Assembly: GCA_028818795.1 (NCBI GenBank)
Contig: JAPPND010000047.1
Location: forward strand, 1 to 34,554
Length of the DNA stretch: 34,554 nucleotides
Source: Gammaproteobacteria bacterium
Lineage (GTDB): Bacteria > Pseudomonadota > Gammaproteobacteria > Pseudomonadales > Azotimanducaceae
Direction of reading: 5' to 3'
Shown here: positions 7,993 to 16,883 of the stretch, piece after piece
Position numbering within the stretch: the first letter of the stretch is position 1
Layout of the letters: every line of letters begins with the position of its first letter
Notes under the pieces: generated by a model
Database searches by the model: none
What the model was told of the DNA's origin: nothing
What the model saw: only the letters and a program-made list of their open reading frames with translations
Position numbers and translations under genes: made by a program

Positions 7993-9276
7993 ATGGCGCT
8001 CGAACTCGGAGTGATAGCCGATGACCTCACCGGCGGGATGATGGTCGCGAGCCTGCTGGAGCGGGAGGGTGTCCGTTGTCCCCTAGTCACTTCCGCCGAG
8101 GCGTTGGGCGATCTCGATGCGGAAAGCGATGCGGTGGTTGTGGGCAAGAAACTCCGCCTGATCCCCGCCGCGGATGCCCGGAGAGAAGTTGGCGAGATCG
8201 GCAGTGCGCTCAAGGCCATCGACGCGAAACGTATCTACTACAAGTACTGCGCGACGTTCGACTGCACCGACGAGGGCAACATCGGGCCCGCCGCCGAGAC
8301 GCTCCTCGCGGTTACCGGAGGCGACCGGGTGATATTCGCGCCCGCCTTCCCGGAATACAGCGTCACGGTGTTCCAAGGACGCCTGTTCGTGGGCGACCGG
8401 CTGTTGTCCGAGTCGTTCAAGCAATACGACCCGGTGACGCCCATGACCAACGCCAACCTCATGGAGGTGCTTGAGCCCCAGATGACGGAACCGGTAGGGG
8501 TGATTTCCCATCGGGTACTGCATCGGGGCCTCGCGGCCGCCCAGGACTATGTGGATGCCCAGATTGCGTCGGGCACCCGCGCATTCGTGATCGATTCCGT
8601 CGACGACGACGACGTCACACGGGTCGCCGAGCTCGTCAACGACTGGGCCGTGACCACGGGTGGCGATGCGTTGCCGGGTTTCCTCGCGCGCCAATGGCTG
8701 CCGGCTGATCGTCCTCCCGGAGACCGGACGGTGCTGCCCGCGGCGCCCGGACACGAGGCGGTCATTGCCGGCAGCTGTGCGCCGCCGACGCTTAGGCAGC
8801 TCGATGATTTCGAGACGCGCCACCCGGTATTCCGCATCGATCTGGTGAGATCGGACCATGGGCTGCTCGATGAGATCCGAAGCTGGGCGGAAGAGCACGT
8901 TCCCTTGGGTCCCGTGGCCGTCAGCACATCGGCGGATGTCGCCGGCGTCGAACGCGCCCAAGATGCGCTCGGGAAGGATGGCGCAGCGGCACGAGCAGAT
9001 CGTCTGCTAGGGGAGGTTGCGAAGATTCTCTACGCACTCGGCGTCCGCAAAATCGTCGTTGCCGGTGGCGAGACCAGCGGGCAGGTCTTTGCCGCTCTCG
9101 GTATCCGCCAGGTCGAGGTGGGTTCCTTCGACGACCTGTCGGGCGGCTACTGTTTCAGCCACGCACCGGGACCGCTCGCCATGGTGGTCAAGGCGGGAGG
9201 GTTGGGGAATGCGACGTTCTTCGAGTATGCGCTTGAACGCATGAGACGATCCGAACTGAACGTGATGCCTAGCTAA
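7993..9276 (+). CDS. otnK: Four-carbon acid sugar kinase, OtnK-type (copy 1)
   Basis: 427 residues, full length for the DUF1537 kinase family. GVIADDLTGG (residues 6-15) is the substrate-binding signature, GSCAPPTLRQ (about 259-268) joins the two domains, and VVAGGETSG (about 355-363) is the C-terminal ATP-binding motif. RBS GAGGGG (7981-7986) lies six bases before the ATG. Characterised relatives phosphorylate 3-oxo-tetronate at O4 (OtnK) or tetronates directly (DtnK). The decarboxylase-type otnC follows directly, as in the known otnK-otnC operons, which supports the OtnK reading. A diverged paralogue lies at 23305. It is divergent from the hydrolase pseudogene. Confidence 0.92.
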   Translation: MALELGVIADDLTGGMMVASLLEREGVRCPLVTSAEALGDLDAESDAVVVGKKLRLIPAADARREVGEIGSALKAIDAKRIYYKYCATFDCTDEGNIGPAAETLLAVTGGDRVIFAPAFPEYSVTVFQGRLFVGDRLLSESFKQYDPVTPMTNANLMEVLEPQMTEPVGVISHRVLHRGLAAAQDYVDAQIASGTRAFVIDSVDDDDVTRVAELVNDWAVTTGGDALPGFLARQWLPADRPPGDRTVLPAAPGHEAVIAGSCAPPTLRQLDDFETRHPVFRIDLVRSDHGLLDEIRSWAEEHVPLGPVAVSTSADVAGVERAQDALGKDGAAARADRLLGEVAKILYALGVRKIVVAGGETSGQVFAALGIRQVEVGSFDDLSGGYCFSHAPGPLAMVVKAGGLGNATFFEYALERMRRSELNVMPS

Positions 9277-9339
9277 GCTTCTTGAACGGCCTTGAACAGT
9301 TGCCATCGTAGGAAGTGATTGAGTATGGGGATCGAATAA

Positions 9340-9987
9340 ATGAGCGACGAAAGAGCAGTGCGGGAAGAGATCACGGCGTGCTATCGCTATTCGGCGGGTC
9401 TTGGATTGAACGAGCTGTCGTCCGGCAACCTAAGCTGTCGTTTCGAGGACGGCATGCTGATTTCGCCAAGCGGGGCGTCCGAGGCGAACATCGCGCCGGA
9501 ACGCATCGTGCGCGTTTCACTTGACGGGGACTGGGAAGGCGACGTCAAGCCATCGTCCGAATGGCGGATGCACGCGGAGATCTACCGGCAGCACGAACGG
9601 GCGCAGGCGGTGGTGCATACGCACTCGGACCATTGCGTGGCGCTTTCCTGTCACAACGAGCCGCTGCCGGGCTTTCACTACCTGGTGGGATCGTTCGGCG
9701 GCGACGATGTGCCTTGTGTGCCGTACTCGACCTTCGGCACGGAGACGCTTGCCCGGGATGCGGCGGCGGCGTTGAAGGACCGCAACGCGTGTCTGCTCGG
9801 CAATCACGGCATGATCTGCCGGGCGGGAAACCTGAAATCGGCCGTGGATCTGGCGCAGCGTCTCGAGATCATGTGCCGGCAGTACCTGCTCGCCCGTCAG
9901 TACGGGGAGCCAGACCACTTGACTAGCGCGCAGTGGGACGAGTTCTTTGATCGCGCCCGCAAGGTGAGCTACGGACGGTATATCTGA
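9340..9987 (+). CDS. otnC: Class II aldolase/adducin-family decarboxylase, OtnC-type (copy 1)
   Basis: 215 residues. NELSSGNLS near the N-terminus is the phosphate-binding loop. Glu74 in SSEWRMH sits at the catalytic acid position, and His93, His95 (HTHSD) and His156 (GNHGMI) are the zinc ligands, by analogy with L-fuculose-phosphate aldolase. OtnC converts 3-oxo-tetronate 4-phosphate to dihydroxyacetone phosphate and CO2. It starts 63 bases after the kinase stop, with TGGGGA as a possible RBS. Pairing with the kinase is the main evidence for decarboxylase rather than aldolase activity. Confidence 0.9.
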   Translation: MSDERAVREEITACYRYSAGLGLNELSSGNLSCRFEDGMLISPSGASEANIAPERIVRVSLDGDWEGDVKPSSEWRMHAEIYRQHERAQAVVHTHSDHCVALSCHNEPLPGFHYLVGSFGGDDVPCVPYSTFGTETLARDAAAALKDRNACLLGNHGMICRAGNLKSAVDLAQRLEIMCRQYLLARQYGEPDHLTSAQWDEFFDRARKVSYGRYI

Positions 9988-10074
9988 TTGGTCGTGTCTC
10001 TCCGCGCCCCGGCGTGGGGGCGATTCTTGGACTCGGCGAGAGCCTGGCGGGAAGGGACAAGCCCGTTCCCTGCG

Positions 10075-10101
10075 TTGATCGGTAGCCCTGTCCGGTACAC
10101 T
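10075..10101 (+). promoter_or_regulatory. Weak candidate promoter before the cyclase pair
   Basis: TTGATC (10075-10080) and TACACT (10096-10101) are separated by only 15 bases, shorter than the preferred 17, and lie 27 bases before the cyclase ATG. The 141-base gap after otnC could allow separate expression, but read-through from otnK-otnC is equally possible. Confidence 0.25.
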
Positions 10102-10128
10102 AACCCCGTCAAGGCAATAGGAAGCACC

Positions 10129-10938
10129 ATGTTCAGTTTCGAGGGTTACCGGCCGGTGGACCTGAGTCCGCGCCTCAAGGCCCGGGTCTATCGGGTGGAC
10201 GGCTCGATCGAGGAAGGCAATACCGACCCGTACGGCCGGCCCTGGGTCATGAAGGAGGGCCGCTTCCCGGCGGACAATTCGCTGTTCACCCTGTATGCGG
10301 CGCCGCCGGGCGGCGACGAAGCGTGGCACCAGGAGCGCATGACGACGCACCACGGCGCCCACCTGCAGGGCGGCAAGGGTCATATCAGTCACTGGGCCGG
10401 CGTTCCCGAGGACATGAAGGGGTTGTGGGAGATGCCGCTCACGACCTTTATCGGGGAGGCGGCGGTCTGCAATCTCAAGGATCTCGAGCCGCGCGCCATC
10501 GCCGATCCAAGTGAATACCCCCTTGGCGCGGGAATGTCGTTGAAGAGCCGGGAAGGGGATGTGCGCGGCCAGGAGATCAAACCGGAACATCTCGGCAACG
10601 TCCGCCAGGGCGACATCGTCTTGATGACCAGCCCGTTTGCCGGCCTCGAGCAGCCGTGGCTGTCCACGGCCACCTGCGAGTGGCTGATCAACGATCGCAA
10701 GATCAAGATGCTGGGAATCGGCGCGCCGGGCATCGAGTGGCAATACGACCTGAAGCTGCCGGCACCGGACAACTCGCCGGTCCGGCGGGCACTGCTCGGC
10801 GCCAACGTCCCAATCGCCCATCCGTTGGTGAACATCGACACGTTGACCCGGGATCGGGTGTTCTACGTCGGCTTGCCGATGCGGTTCACGAAGTCGGAAG
10901 CTAGTTTCATCAGGGCCATCGCCCTGGAAGAAGAATAG
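10129..10938 (+). CDS. Cyclase-family protein with altered metal motif (paralogue A)
   Basis: 269 residues from the ATG at 10129 (MFSFEGYRPVDLS), preceded by AGGAAG. The frame is open about 47 codons upstream, but that part looks like leader. It belongs to the cyclase family (PF04199: kynurenine formamidase, isatin hydrolase and similar). The usual metal motif HxGTHxDxPxH appears as HHGAHLQGGKGH: the histidines are kept, but Gln replaces Asp. The C-terminal segment VPIAHPLVNIDTL lacks the usual Glu before the L-x-N-L stretch. It could be a hydrolase or lactonase with different metal chemistry. The next gene is a close paralogue with the same changes; the tandem sits directly behind otnK-otnC and may open a cyclic precursor. 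Confidence 0.8.
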   Translation: MFSFEGYRPVDLSPRLKARVYRVDGSIEEGNTDPYGRPWVMKEGRFPADNSLFTLYAAPPGGDEAWHQERMTTHHGAHLQGGKGHISHWAGVPEDMKGLWEMPLTTFIGEAAVCNLKDLEPRAIADPSEYPLGAGMSLKSREGDVRGQEIKPEHLGNVRQGDIVLMTSPFAGLEQPWLSTATCEWLINDRKIKMLGIGAPGIEWQYDLKLPAPDNSPVRRALLGANVPIAHPLVNIDTLTRDRVFYVGLPMRFTKSEASFIRAIALEEE

Positions 10939-10948
10939 GGAGAGGAAA

Positions 10949-11683
10949 GTGATCAGTCTCGAAGGACATCGAATCGTCGACCTGAGCTGGGAGCTGGTTT
11001 CCCGGGTTACCCGTATGGACCAGACCGTCGAAGAAGGCGCGCGGGACGTCTACAACATGCCTTGGATCGTCGAGGAGACCTACAACGAACAGGACGGCAC
11101 CATCGAGCATCTGGTGGCGTGCAACCAGGGTACCGTCGGGGCCTGGCCGGTTGGCGGGGTCAGCGGCCACATGGGATCGCATGTCCAACTGGGCATCGGC
11201 CACAACGACAATTGGACGGGCCTGCCGGAGGGCATGAAGGGAATCTGGGAATTGCCGGTGGATGCCTACTACGGCGAAGCTTGTGTCTGCAAGCTGGATC
11301 ATCTGAAAGGGCAGCCAATCCTGCCGGAGCACCTCGACAACGTAAGGGAAGGCGACATCGTGTTGATGGGCAGTACCAATACGGACGACGACATCCCCTG
11401 GATCGACGGTGACACCGCCTATTGGCTGGCCGAGGAGAAGAAGATCAAGATGCTCTGCCCGGGAGTGCCCGGGATCCGCTGGGAAACCAAGCAGCTAGAC
11501 CCCGAACCCGAAAACTGCCCCACGCACCGGGCGATGACCGGCGCCAACATCCCCATCGTCTACCCGCTGGTCAATATCGAAACGCTCACTCGGGATCGCT
11601 GCTTCTTCCTGAGCCTCCCGCTCAACGTCGAGCGCATGGAAGGCACCTGGGTCCGGGCGATAGCGATCGAAGAGGCGCAGTAG
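10949..11683 (+). CDS. Cyclase-family protein with altered metal motif (paralogue B)
   Basis: 244 residues from a GTG at 10949, with GGGAGAGG just upstream and only 10 bases after paralogue A. The start VISLEGHRIVDLSWEL and the block GANIPIVYPLVNIETLTRDR align closely with its neighbour. The metal motif reads GHMGSHVQLGIGH: His-x-Gly-x-His is kept, and Gln again stands where Asp is usual. It lacks a segment of about 25 residues (PSEYPLGAGM region) present in A. The pair may form a heteromer or act on successive related compounds. Function beyond family membership is unknown. Confidence 0.8.
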   Translation: MISLEGHRIVDLSWELVSRVTRMDQTVEEGARDVYNMPWIVEETYNEQDGTIEHLVACNQGTVGAWPVGGVSGHMGSHVQLGIGHNDNWTGLPEGMKGIWELPVDAYYGEACVCKLDHLKGQPILPEHLDNVREGDIVLMGSTNTDDDIPWIDGDTAYWLAEEKKIKMLCPGVPGIRWETKQLDPEPENCPTHRAMTGANIPIVYPLVNIETLTRDRCFFLSLPLNVERMEGTWVRAIAIEEAQ

Positions 11684-11756
11684 CCGGTCCGACTTCTCGG
11701 GCAACCATACATCGACGCGCGGGTCGTTCGATTTCGCCGCTCCGGTGTTCCGAGCG

Positions 11757-11790
11757 GCGAACTAGAGGTTCGAACCCCTCCGTCAGCCAC
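11757..11790 (+). other. Possible tRNA 3'-end remnant
   Basis: GAGGTTCGAACCCCTC (11765-11780) closely resembles a tRNA T-arm, and CGTCAGCCAC after it resembles an acceptor 3' strand. One G appears missing from the 5' T-stem, and no matching 5' acceptor strand (GGCTGAC or GCTGACG) is seen in the preceding 150 bases. It is therefore not a complete tRNA. Such 3' fragments are commonly left at integration sites of mobile elements; the adjacent toxin-antitoxin pair fits, but no integrase is present. Confidence 0.35.
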
Positions 11791-11844
11791 ACGCAGGGTC
11801 GGCGGAAGTGCGCTGGTTGCGCAACCCGGAGCTGAGTCCGCCGT

Positions 11845-12237
11845 CTAGCTCGATACGGTCGTGATGTCCGTCTGCGGGAAATCCGATCCCTTGAACAACA
11901 AGGGTTCGCCCGAGGTCTTCGCCAACGCGTAGGCGAAGCAATCGCCGAAATTGAGGCCGGCGGGATGGCGTCCCTTGCCGTAGCTCCGAAACGCCGCGCG
12001 GGCAACGTACGCTTGGTCCGCATCGACAGCGACGAGGTCGATGTCAGCCTTGGCGATGAACAGGTCGAGGTCGCGGACGCCATCCGGACCGTGACGTGAG
12101 TCGATGACCATCGATGTCTCGAGGAAGGAGGCGACCGAAAGAACGCGCGTGTCGGTCGCTTCGATGGCTCGATTGAAGTCGCTTCGCTCTGGCTCGTCCC
12201 GCAGGATTGCCACTAGGGCCGATGTGTCGATGACCAT
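11845..12237 (-). CDS. vapC: PIN-domain ribonuclease toxin VapC (pair 1)
   Basis: 130 residues with the PIN catalytic acids: Asp4 (VIDTSAL), Glu40 (SFLETS), Asp99 (NFGDCFAYALA) and Asp119/124 (FKGSDFPQTD). VapC toxins cut tRNA or rRNA and stop translation. The ATG overlaps the antitoxin TGA by one base (TGATG), so translation is coupled. The sequence is intact and closest in style to the VapC group paired with Rv0623-like VapB. Confidence 0.92.
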   Translation of the reverse strand: MVIDTSALVAILRDEPERSDFNRAIEATDTRVLSVASFLETSMVIDSRHGPDGVRDLDLFIAKADIDLVAVDADQAYVARAAFRSYGKGRHPAGLNFGDCFAYALAKTSGEPLLFKGSDFPQTDITTVSS

Positions 12238-12491
12238 CAGGATGGCAGTCCGTGCGCGTCGTAGCCGATGATTTCATCGGGTTCACGGGGGTCGACAACC
12301 GGCAGCGATGCACAGTGTCGTGCGATCTCGTCGAGCTCGTCGCAAAGGTTGCGGCCCGTACGTCGCCGGCGGAGCCGGGACAGACGATCACGCAGCGCCT
12401 GGGTGACCGCTTGCGTCTTCGTCTCGCCCGTCAGACTGGCCAGAGTGCTCGCGAGTTCCTCGGTCGCCTTGTTTCTGATGTTGAGTGCCAT
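12237..12491 (-). CDS. vapB: VapB-type antitoxin (pair 1)
   Basis: 84 residues from the ATG at 12491 (MALNIRNKATEELASTLASL); an ATG four codons upstream (12503) is possible, but homologues begin at MALNI and AAAGAAG precedes it. The N-terminal strand-helix-helix plus TKTQAVTQALRDRL is the VapB/PSK-factor DNA-binding fold. The acidic and proline-rich C-terminus (DPREPDEIIGYDAHG) is the usual toxin-binding tail. It is upstream of vapC and should repress its own promoter (see 12508-12530). Confidence 0.88.
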   Translation of the reverse strand: MALNIRNKATEELASTLASLTGETKTQAVTQALRDRLSRLRRRRTGRNLCDELDEIARHCASLPVVDPREPDEIIGYDAHGLPS

Positions 12492-12507
12492 CGCTTCTTT
12501 CATTACG

Positions 12508-12530
12508 TGTAGCTTGAAGTCTACATAGTA
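12508..12530 (-). promoter_or_regulatory. vapBC-1 operator overlapping a -10 box
   Basis: On the minus strand TGTAGACTTCAAGCTACA (12525 to 12508) is a near-perfect palindrome: TGTAG and CTACA arms around CTT-C-AAG with one unpaired A. TACTAT (12530-12525) abuts it and can serve as the -10 element. The -35 is unclear. The placement fits VapBC autoregulation. Confidence 0.45.
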
Positions 12531-12725
12531 TCATCCAAGTGACCGTCTCGAAATGTCGGACCCGATTTGCACCGGGTCGACCCATCTTCTGTCTTGTTGT
12601 CCATCGGCGTTGGTTGCACGCGTTCGGGAATCTCGGACAGCGAATCGGAAGCTCCGACTTGCGCGTTTTCCGATCGCCCAGTAGGGTTCCAGCCCATCCA
12701 ATCGCATTGTTCTTGAACCTCCGAC

Positions 12726-15700
12726 ATGGCGATAACAGGTGCGTTGTTGGGCTCGCTTCGTCGTCTAGGGCCATTCCCCCGTGCGCGGACGTGCGACCAA
12801 CGCCGTGGTTGTCCAGCGCACGGTGTGGTGTCGGTCGCGCTTGCAGCGGCTTTGGTGGCTGGGTGCGGTGGTGGCGGTTCCGGCGGAGGGCCGAGCCCCG
12901 CGCCGGATCCGGACCCGCCGGGTGAACCGACCGGGTTCGAGCTCACCACGGACAACGCGACGAGCGCTGCGGCATCGGCGCTGACGCTGGTGGCGAACGC
13001 GCATGGCGAAGCCGAATACGCAGTGTTTGTCACGCAAGCCCTCGCAACCGCTCTTTCACAGGGTGCCAGCGTGACGCTGACATGCGCGCCCGACGATCCC
13101 GGTGAGCCGCCGTCGGTGCGATGGGAGGACGCCAATGCGGATGCGCGCCTGTCGTCGGGCGACACGGTCGTGTCGAGCGGCGGGACGTGCGGTGACCAGA
13201 CCGATGCCCATGCCGAGCTTGCCATCACTGCATACGCCAACGACGAACTGGGTGTGGTCGAGCTACGCGGAGATCTGGAGTTCTCGACGTCCGTCGCCGC
13301 CGACGGACGGCCCGACACTTCGACGGACGGTTCGCTGACACTGAACTACGCCGCGCCTGAAGGTCGGATGGACGTGGTGCTCAGCGACATCGAACTGGCC
13401 ACGCGGACTGGGGGAGAGACCGTCAGCCTGAGGAGCGGCCAGCACGACCTGAACTTCAACCATGCAACACAGTCGCGATCCGTGTCGTTCTCCGGCGAAG
13501 TGGAGAATGAATCTGGCGAGACCTTTCGATTCGACACCCCGGTCCCCTTCGAGCACGACTGGCGGCACCATCCGTCGCTCGGCGAGCTGGTCATCACCAC
13601 GAGCAGGTCGAAGGCCCGGATAGCAACGCTCCCCGAAACGCGTCGCCGCGCATCGGCGTCGCTTGCCGTGGACGGGGACGCCAGCGGCAACTATGAGACG
13701 CAAACCGAGTTGCGCTGGGACGACTTGGCCGACGGCGAGTCCCAACTCCTTTTCGACCGCTTCTTCGGGTTCGCCGGCGCGCTCCGGGGCTTTTTCCTGT
13801 GGCCTTTCGGTCCCGAGACGCACAAGGCGCTTAATGCGCACGCGGAGATACCCCGCGACAACCTGCCGGAGTCGGGGACGACTCGCTACGAGTGGTACCG
13901 CAACGGACAGCATGTCCCCGTGTCCTATCCGGATGACTACCTGCCGGCGAACGAGACGACGAAGGGCGACCTCATCGAGGCGAAACTCCTCTTCAGCGGC
14001 GCTCCGGACGCGACGCGTACGGCCTCGGCGACCGTGCGGAACAGCCCGCCCGCACTGCATGTCGTGTTGTCGCCTGACGGTGCCGACACGGCCGACGACA
14101 TCGTCGCCACCGTCGACTACGTCGACGACCGAGATGGCGATGCCGTTGAGCTGCGACACGAGTGGCTCGTCAACGAGATCGTCGTCGAGGATGTGTCGGG
14201 AGACACGCTTCCCGCAGAGCGCCACGAACGGGGCGACCAAGTCACGCACACGCTCTTCGCGGACGACGGCGAGGACGTGTCGGAGCTCGCGACGACGGTC
14301 ACGGTCGCGGACGCGGAGCCGCGCCTGCTAGGCGAGGTGCCCTTGACCGTCGCGCATGGGCAGGAAGCGACTTTCGAGGTGGTCTTGGAGGATCCCGACG
14401 GCGACCCGGTCGACCCGGGGCAGTTGCGGGTCGACTACGGGCCTCCCGGCATGAGCATCGACGGGGAGACGGGCCGCGCTGCGATCGTTCCCACGATGCC
14501 GCTGTTCGATCGCGCCATGGACTTCCATTGGCAGATCGGCTCTTCCGAGGCGTCTGTCGCGCCGTTGACGGGTACAGTGACGGTGGTGGACGAGGAAGGC
14601 AGCTATCCGCTGTTTCGGACCCGGCTGCAGGAGCCCATCGGGATATCCGTGGACGATCTCGACGGCGACGGGAACGAAGAGGCGCTGGTGCTGGGCAAGG
14701 CAGGCCCGCACGTGCTCGAGTGGAACGGGGAGGAGTACGTGCAGTCCTGGGCGTATCCCCTGGCCTACGGAACCGAAGCATTTCTGGCGTTGGCCCACGC
14801 CGACATCGATGGGGACGAACGCCACGAAATCTTCGTCGCCACACAGAGTTGGTCGCGGGCTGGTACGGTCATTCGGCTTGGCGGCGCAGAGCGGCGTTTC
14901 GCTGCCGCTGGGGCGGTCCCAATTGTCGACGGTTACCGCGCACTGGAGTGCCGCGACATCGACGCCGCTGACCTTGAGGGTGACGGCGCGTGGGAACTCG
15001 TGTGCCTTACGGACATGTTCCACGTCGTCGTCTTCGCCGCCGATGACCTGACCGTGCTGTGGACTTCCGAGCAGGCCGAAGCCCCGCTTCACGATGGCGT
15101 ATTCGGCTGGAGTGTCGCCGTCGGAAACGTGGATGACGATCGGGCGCTGGAGATCGTGACCAGTACGGGGCACGTCTACGATGGCGCAAGTCGCACCCTT
15201 GAATGGAGTCATGACCGGGCGTTCTCGAAGCGATCGGTGAGTCTCGGGGATCTCGATGGTGACGGAATCCAAGAGATCATTGGCAACGGGGTCTTCAGGT
15301 TGGGGCACGGCCCGCTTGACCATCCCGCGCCATCGCCGTCTGGCTACGAGAGAGCCAAGGGCGCGGTGGCAGACACCAACGGCGACGGGCGAGCGGAACT
15401 GGTGTGGTGGGACAGCGGGGACGACCTCGTCCTGGCGGTCTACCAGTACATCGAACTGGCCGGCGAGCCCGAGCTGCTGTACGAAATTCCGCTGCTCGAG
15501 AAGGTGTCGCCGGGTTTCACGGCGGAGTTGCCGCACGAACAGTGGTACGAGCGTCTGGTCACCCACGTCGCCGCCGGCGATCTGGACGGGGATGGCCGGG
15601 AGGAGTTGGTTCTCACTGGCCCGACATACTATGCCGTGGTCGGCTTCGATGGCGGGCCCGAGTTCGAGTGGCTGATGCCCGACGTGCGATCCGCCGAGTT

Positions 15701-16847
15701 TCGCGGCGGCGTCTTTGAGTCCGGCGAGCCACCGGGTCTCCTGTTCATCGCACGTAGCGGTGAACCGAACCCGGGCGGAATCTGGTGTCCGACCTGCCGC
15801 CAGGCCGTCATGCGTCTACCCCTGCACCCGCGGGCGACCCCCACTCTGGCGCCTACCACCACACAGCCGTCGGGACAGGCGGCCATCTCGGGTGTCGGAA
15901 CCGTCACGGACATGGTCGCCGCAGACGTGGACGGCGACGGTAAGGTCGAAGTGACCGTGGCGCTCCTGGGCCCGCAGGAGACCGGTGCCGATACGGGCCG
16001 CGCCGTCACGTCGCTTCACACCTTCGACACCAATGCAAACGAGTGGACGGCGATCGAGCAGCTCGCCGAGCTCGGCCACGCCTCGAGGTCGCGAAACGCG
16101 TACGCACCGTGGCGGCTCGCGCTAGGCGACGTGAACGGGGACGGTCGTCCGGACCTGCTCGCCGGAGGCGCGTTCCCCGACCACTCCCGGGAGCCGAACA
16201 TCGTGGCCGTCGACCTCTTCAGCAACGAGGTGCTGTTCGAGACGGATTTTCGGATGGAGTACGACGGCGAGTACGCGGTGGCCGCCATCGCCGGTGCGGA
16301 CCTGAACGGGGATGGCCGTGCCGAGATCGTCGTCGCAGCCGAGCGTGAACCACATTCTAGCGACCGCCTTTTCACCTACTCCCAACAAACCGAGTCCACG
16401 GAGTTCGAGCGCACGGACTACGACTCCGGGCTGAGGAAGATCTTTGACATCGCAGTTTCGGATTTCGACGGCGACGGCCAACCCGAGTTGGCGCTATTGG
16501 GCGAGCCGATCGGATACGGATCCTTGGCCGTTGCGCGCCTGAACAGCGAGTTCGAGGAACTCGGTCACTTCGTCATCGACGAAAGGGCTCATTCCACGAG
16601 GAGGCTGCTTGTGCCGGAGGCAAGTCGGGATGGCGTGGGTCGCCGAACGGTCCTGTTCTTGGAGTCCGAAGGCGACTCCTGGCAAACGGCCACGACCGTC
16701 GTCGCGGGTCTCGATGTCCTGACCGGGAAGAGAATCTGGCGGTCGCCCAAGCTGCTCGGCCTGTTTCGGGACATCGCCTACGTGCACGACGGCGAACGGC
16801 CCCGGTGGGTGATCGCCACGTCCTACGGCATGCATGTCACCCGTTGA
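12726..16847 (+). CDS. Large FG-GAP/VCBS-repeat lipoprotein
   Basis: 1373 residues. A long N-region leads to the hydrophobic VVSVALAAALVAGC with lipobox LVAG-Cys47, then a Gly/Ser/Pro linker, so it is probably an anchored lipoprotein. The start is uncertain, with no good RBS. Residues about 60-640 are beta-rich, including Ig/PKD-like modules (for example HEWLVNEIVVEDVSGDTL). From about residue 644 to 1254 there are eleven calcium-type FG-GAP repeats: DLDGDGNEE, DIDGDERHE, DLEGDGAWE, NVDDDRALE, DLDGDGIQE, DTNGDGRAE, DLDGDGREE, DVDGDGKVE, DVNGDGRPD, DLNGDGRAE and DFDGDGQPE. These form a calcium-stabilised propeller like the integrin alpha head. Surface adhesion or polysaccharide binding is likely; the ligand is unknown. 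Confidence 0.9.
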   Translation: MAITGALLGSLRRLGPFPRARTCDQRRGCPAHGVVSVALAAALVAGCGGGGSGGGPSPAPDPDPPGEPTGFELTTDNATSAAASALTLVANAHGEAEYAVFVTQALATALSQGASVTLTCAPDDPGEPPSVRWEDANADARLSSGDTVVSSGGTCGDQTDAHAELAITAYANDELGVVELRGDLEFSTSVAADGRPDTSTDGSLTLNYAAPEGRMDVVLSDIELATRTGGETVSLRSGQHDLNFNHATQSRSVSFSGEVENESGETFRFDTPVPFEHDWRHHPSLGELVITTSRSKARIATLPETRRRASASLAVDGDASGNYETQTELRWDDLADGESQLLFDRFFGFAGALRGFFLWPFGPETHKALNAHAEIPRDNLPESGTTRYEWYRNGQHVPVSYPDDYLPANETTKGDLIEAKLLFSGAPDATRTASATVRNSPPALHVVLSPDGADTADDIVATVDYVDDRDGDAVELRHEWLVNEIVVEDVSGDTLPAERHERGDQVTHTLFADDGEDVSELATTVTVADAEPRLLGEVPLTVAHGQEATFEVVLEDPDGDPVDPGQLRVDYGPPGMSIDGETGRAAIVPTMPLFDRAMDFHWQIGSSEASVAPLTGTVTVVDEEGSYPLFRTRLQEPIGISVDDLDGDGNEEALVLGKAGPHVLEWNGEEYVQSWAYPLAYGTEAFLALAHADIDGDERHEIFVATQSWSRAGTVIRLGGAERRFAAAGAVPIVDGYRALECRDIDAADLEGDGAWELVCLTDMFHVVVFAADDLTVLWTSEQAEAPLHDGVFGWSVAVGNVDDDRALEIVTSTGHVYDGASRTLEWSHDRAFSKRSVSLGDLDGDGIQEIIGNGVFRLGHGPLDHPAPSPSGYERAKGAVADTNGDGRAELVWWDSGDDLVLAVYQYIELAGEPELLYEIPLLEKVSPGFTAELPHEQWYERLVTHVAAGDLDGDGREELVLTGPTYYAVVGFDGGPEFEWLMPDVRSAEFRGGVFESGEPPGLLFIARSGEPNPGGIWCPTCRQAVMRLPLHPRATPTLAPTTTQPSGQAAISGVGTVTDMVAADVDGDGKVEVTVALLGPQETGADTGRAVTSLHTFDTNANEWTAIEQLAELGHASRSRNAYAPWRLALGDVNGDGRPDLLAGGAFPDHSREPNIVAVDLFSNEVLFETDFRMEYDGEYAVAAIAGADLNGDGRAEIVVAAEREPHSSDRLFTYSQQTESTEFERTDYDSGLRKIFDIAVSDFDGDGQPELALLGEPIGYGSLAVARLNSEFEELGHFVIDERAHSTRRLLVPEASRDGVGRRTVLFLESEGDSWQTATTVVAGLDVLTGKRIWRSPKLLGLFRDIAYVHDGERPRWVIATSYGMHVTR

Positions 16848-16856
16848 AGGACAGTT

Positions 16857-16881
16857 GCCGCCGGCCTTCCGCGTTGGCGGC
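16857..16881. terminator. Hairpin between convergent genes
   Basis: GCCGCC (16857-16862) pairs with GGCGGC (16876-16881) across a 13-base loop, exactly in the 36-base gap between the lipoprotein stop and the VapC-2 stop. There is no T-tract on either side, so any termination would be weak or factor-dependent. Confidence 0.35.
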
Positions 16882-16883
16882 TC

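Noticed and set aside
11700-11790. Complete tRNA gene
   Set aside because: Only a T-arm-like and 3'-acceptor-like part is seen; no matching 5' acceptor strand, D-arm or anticodon arm could be built.
13263-15566. Long open frames on the minus strand (13263-14249 and 14328-15566)
   Set aside because: They lie fully opposite the FG-GAP lipoprotein, whose repeat motifs are unmistakable; they have no recognisable motifs and arise from high-GC codon bias.
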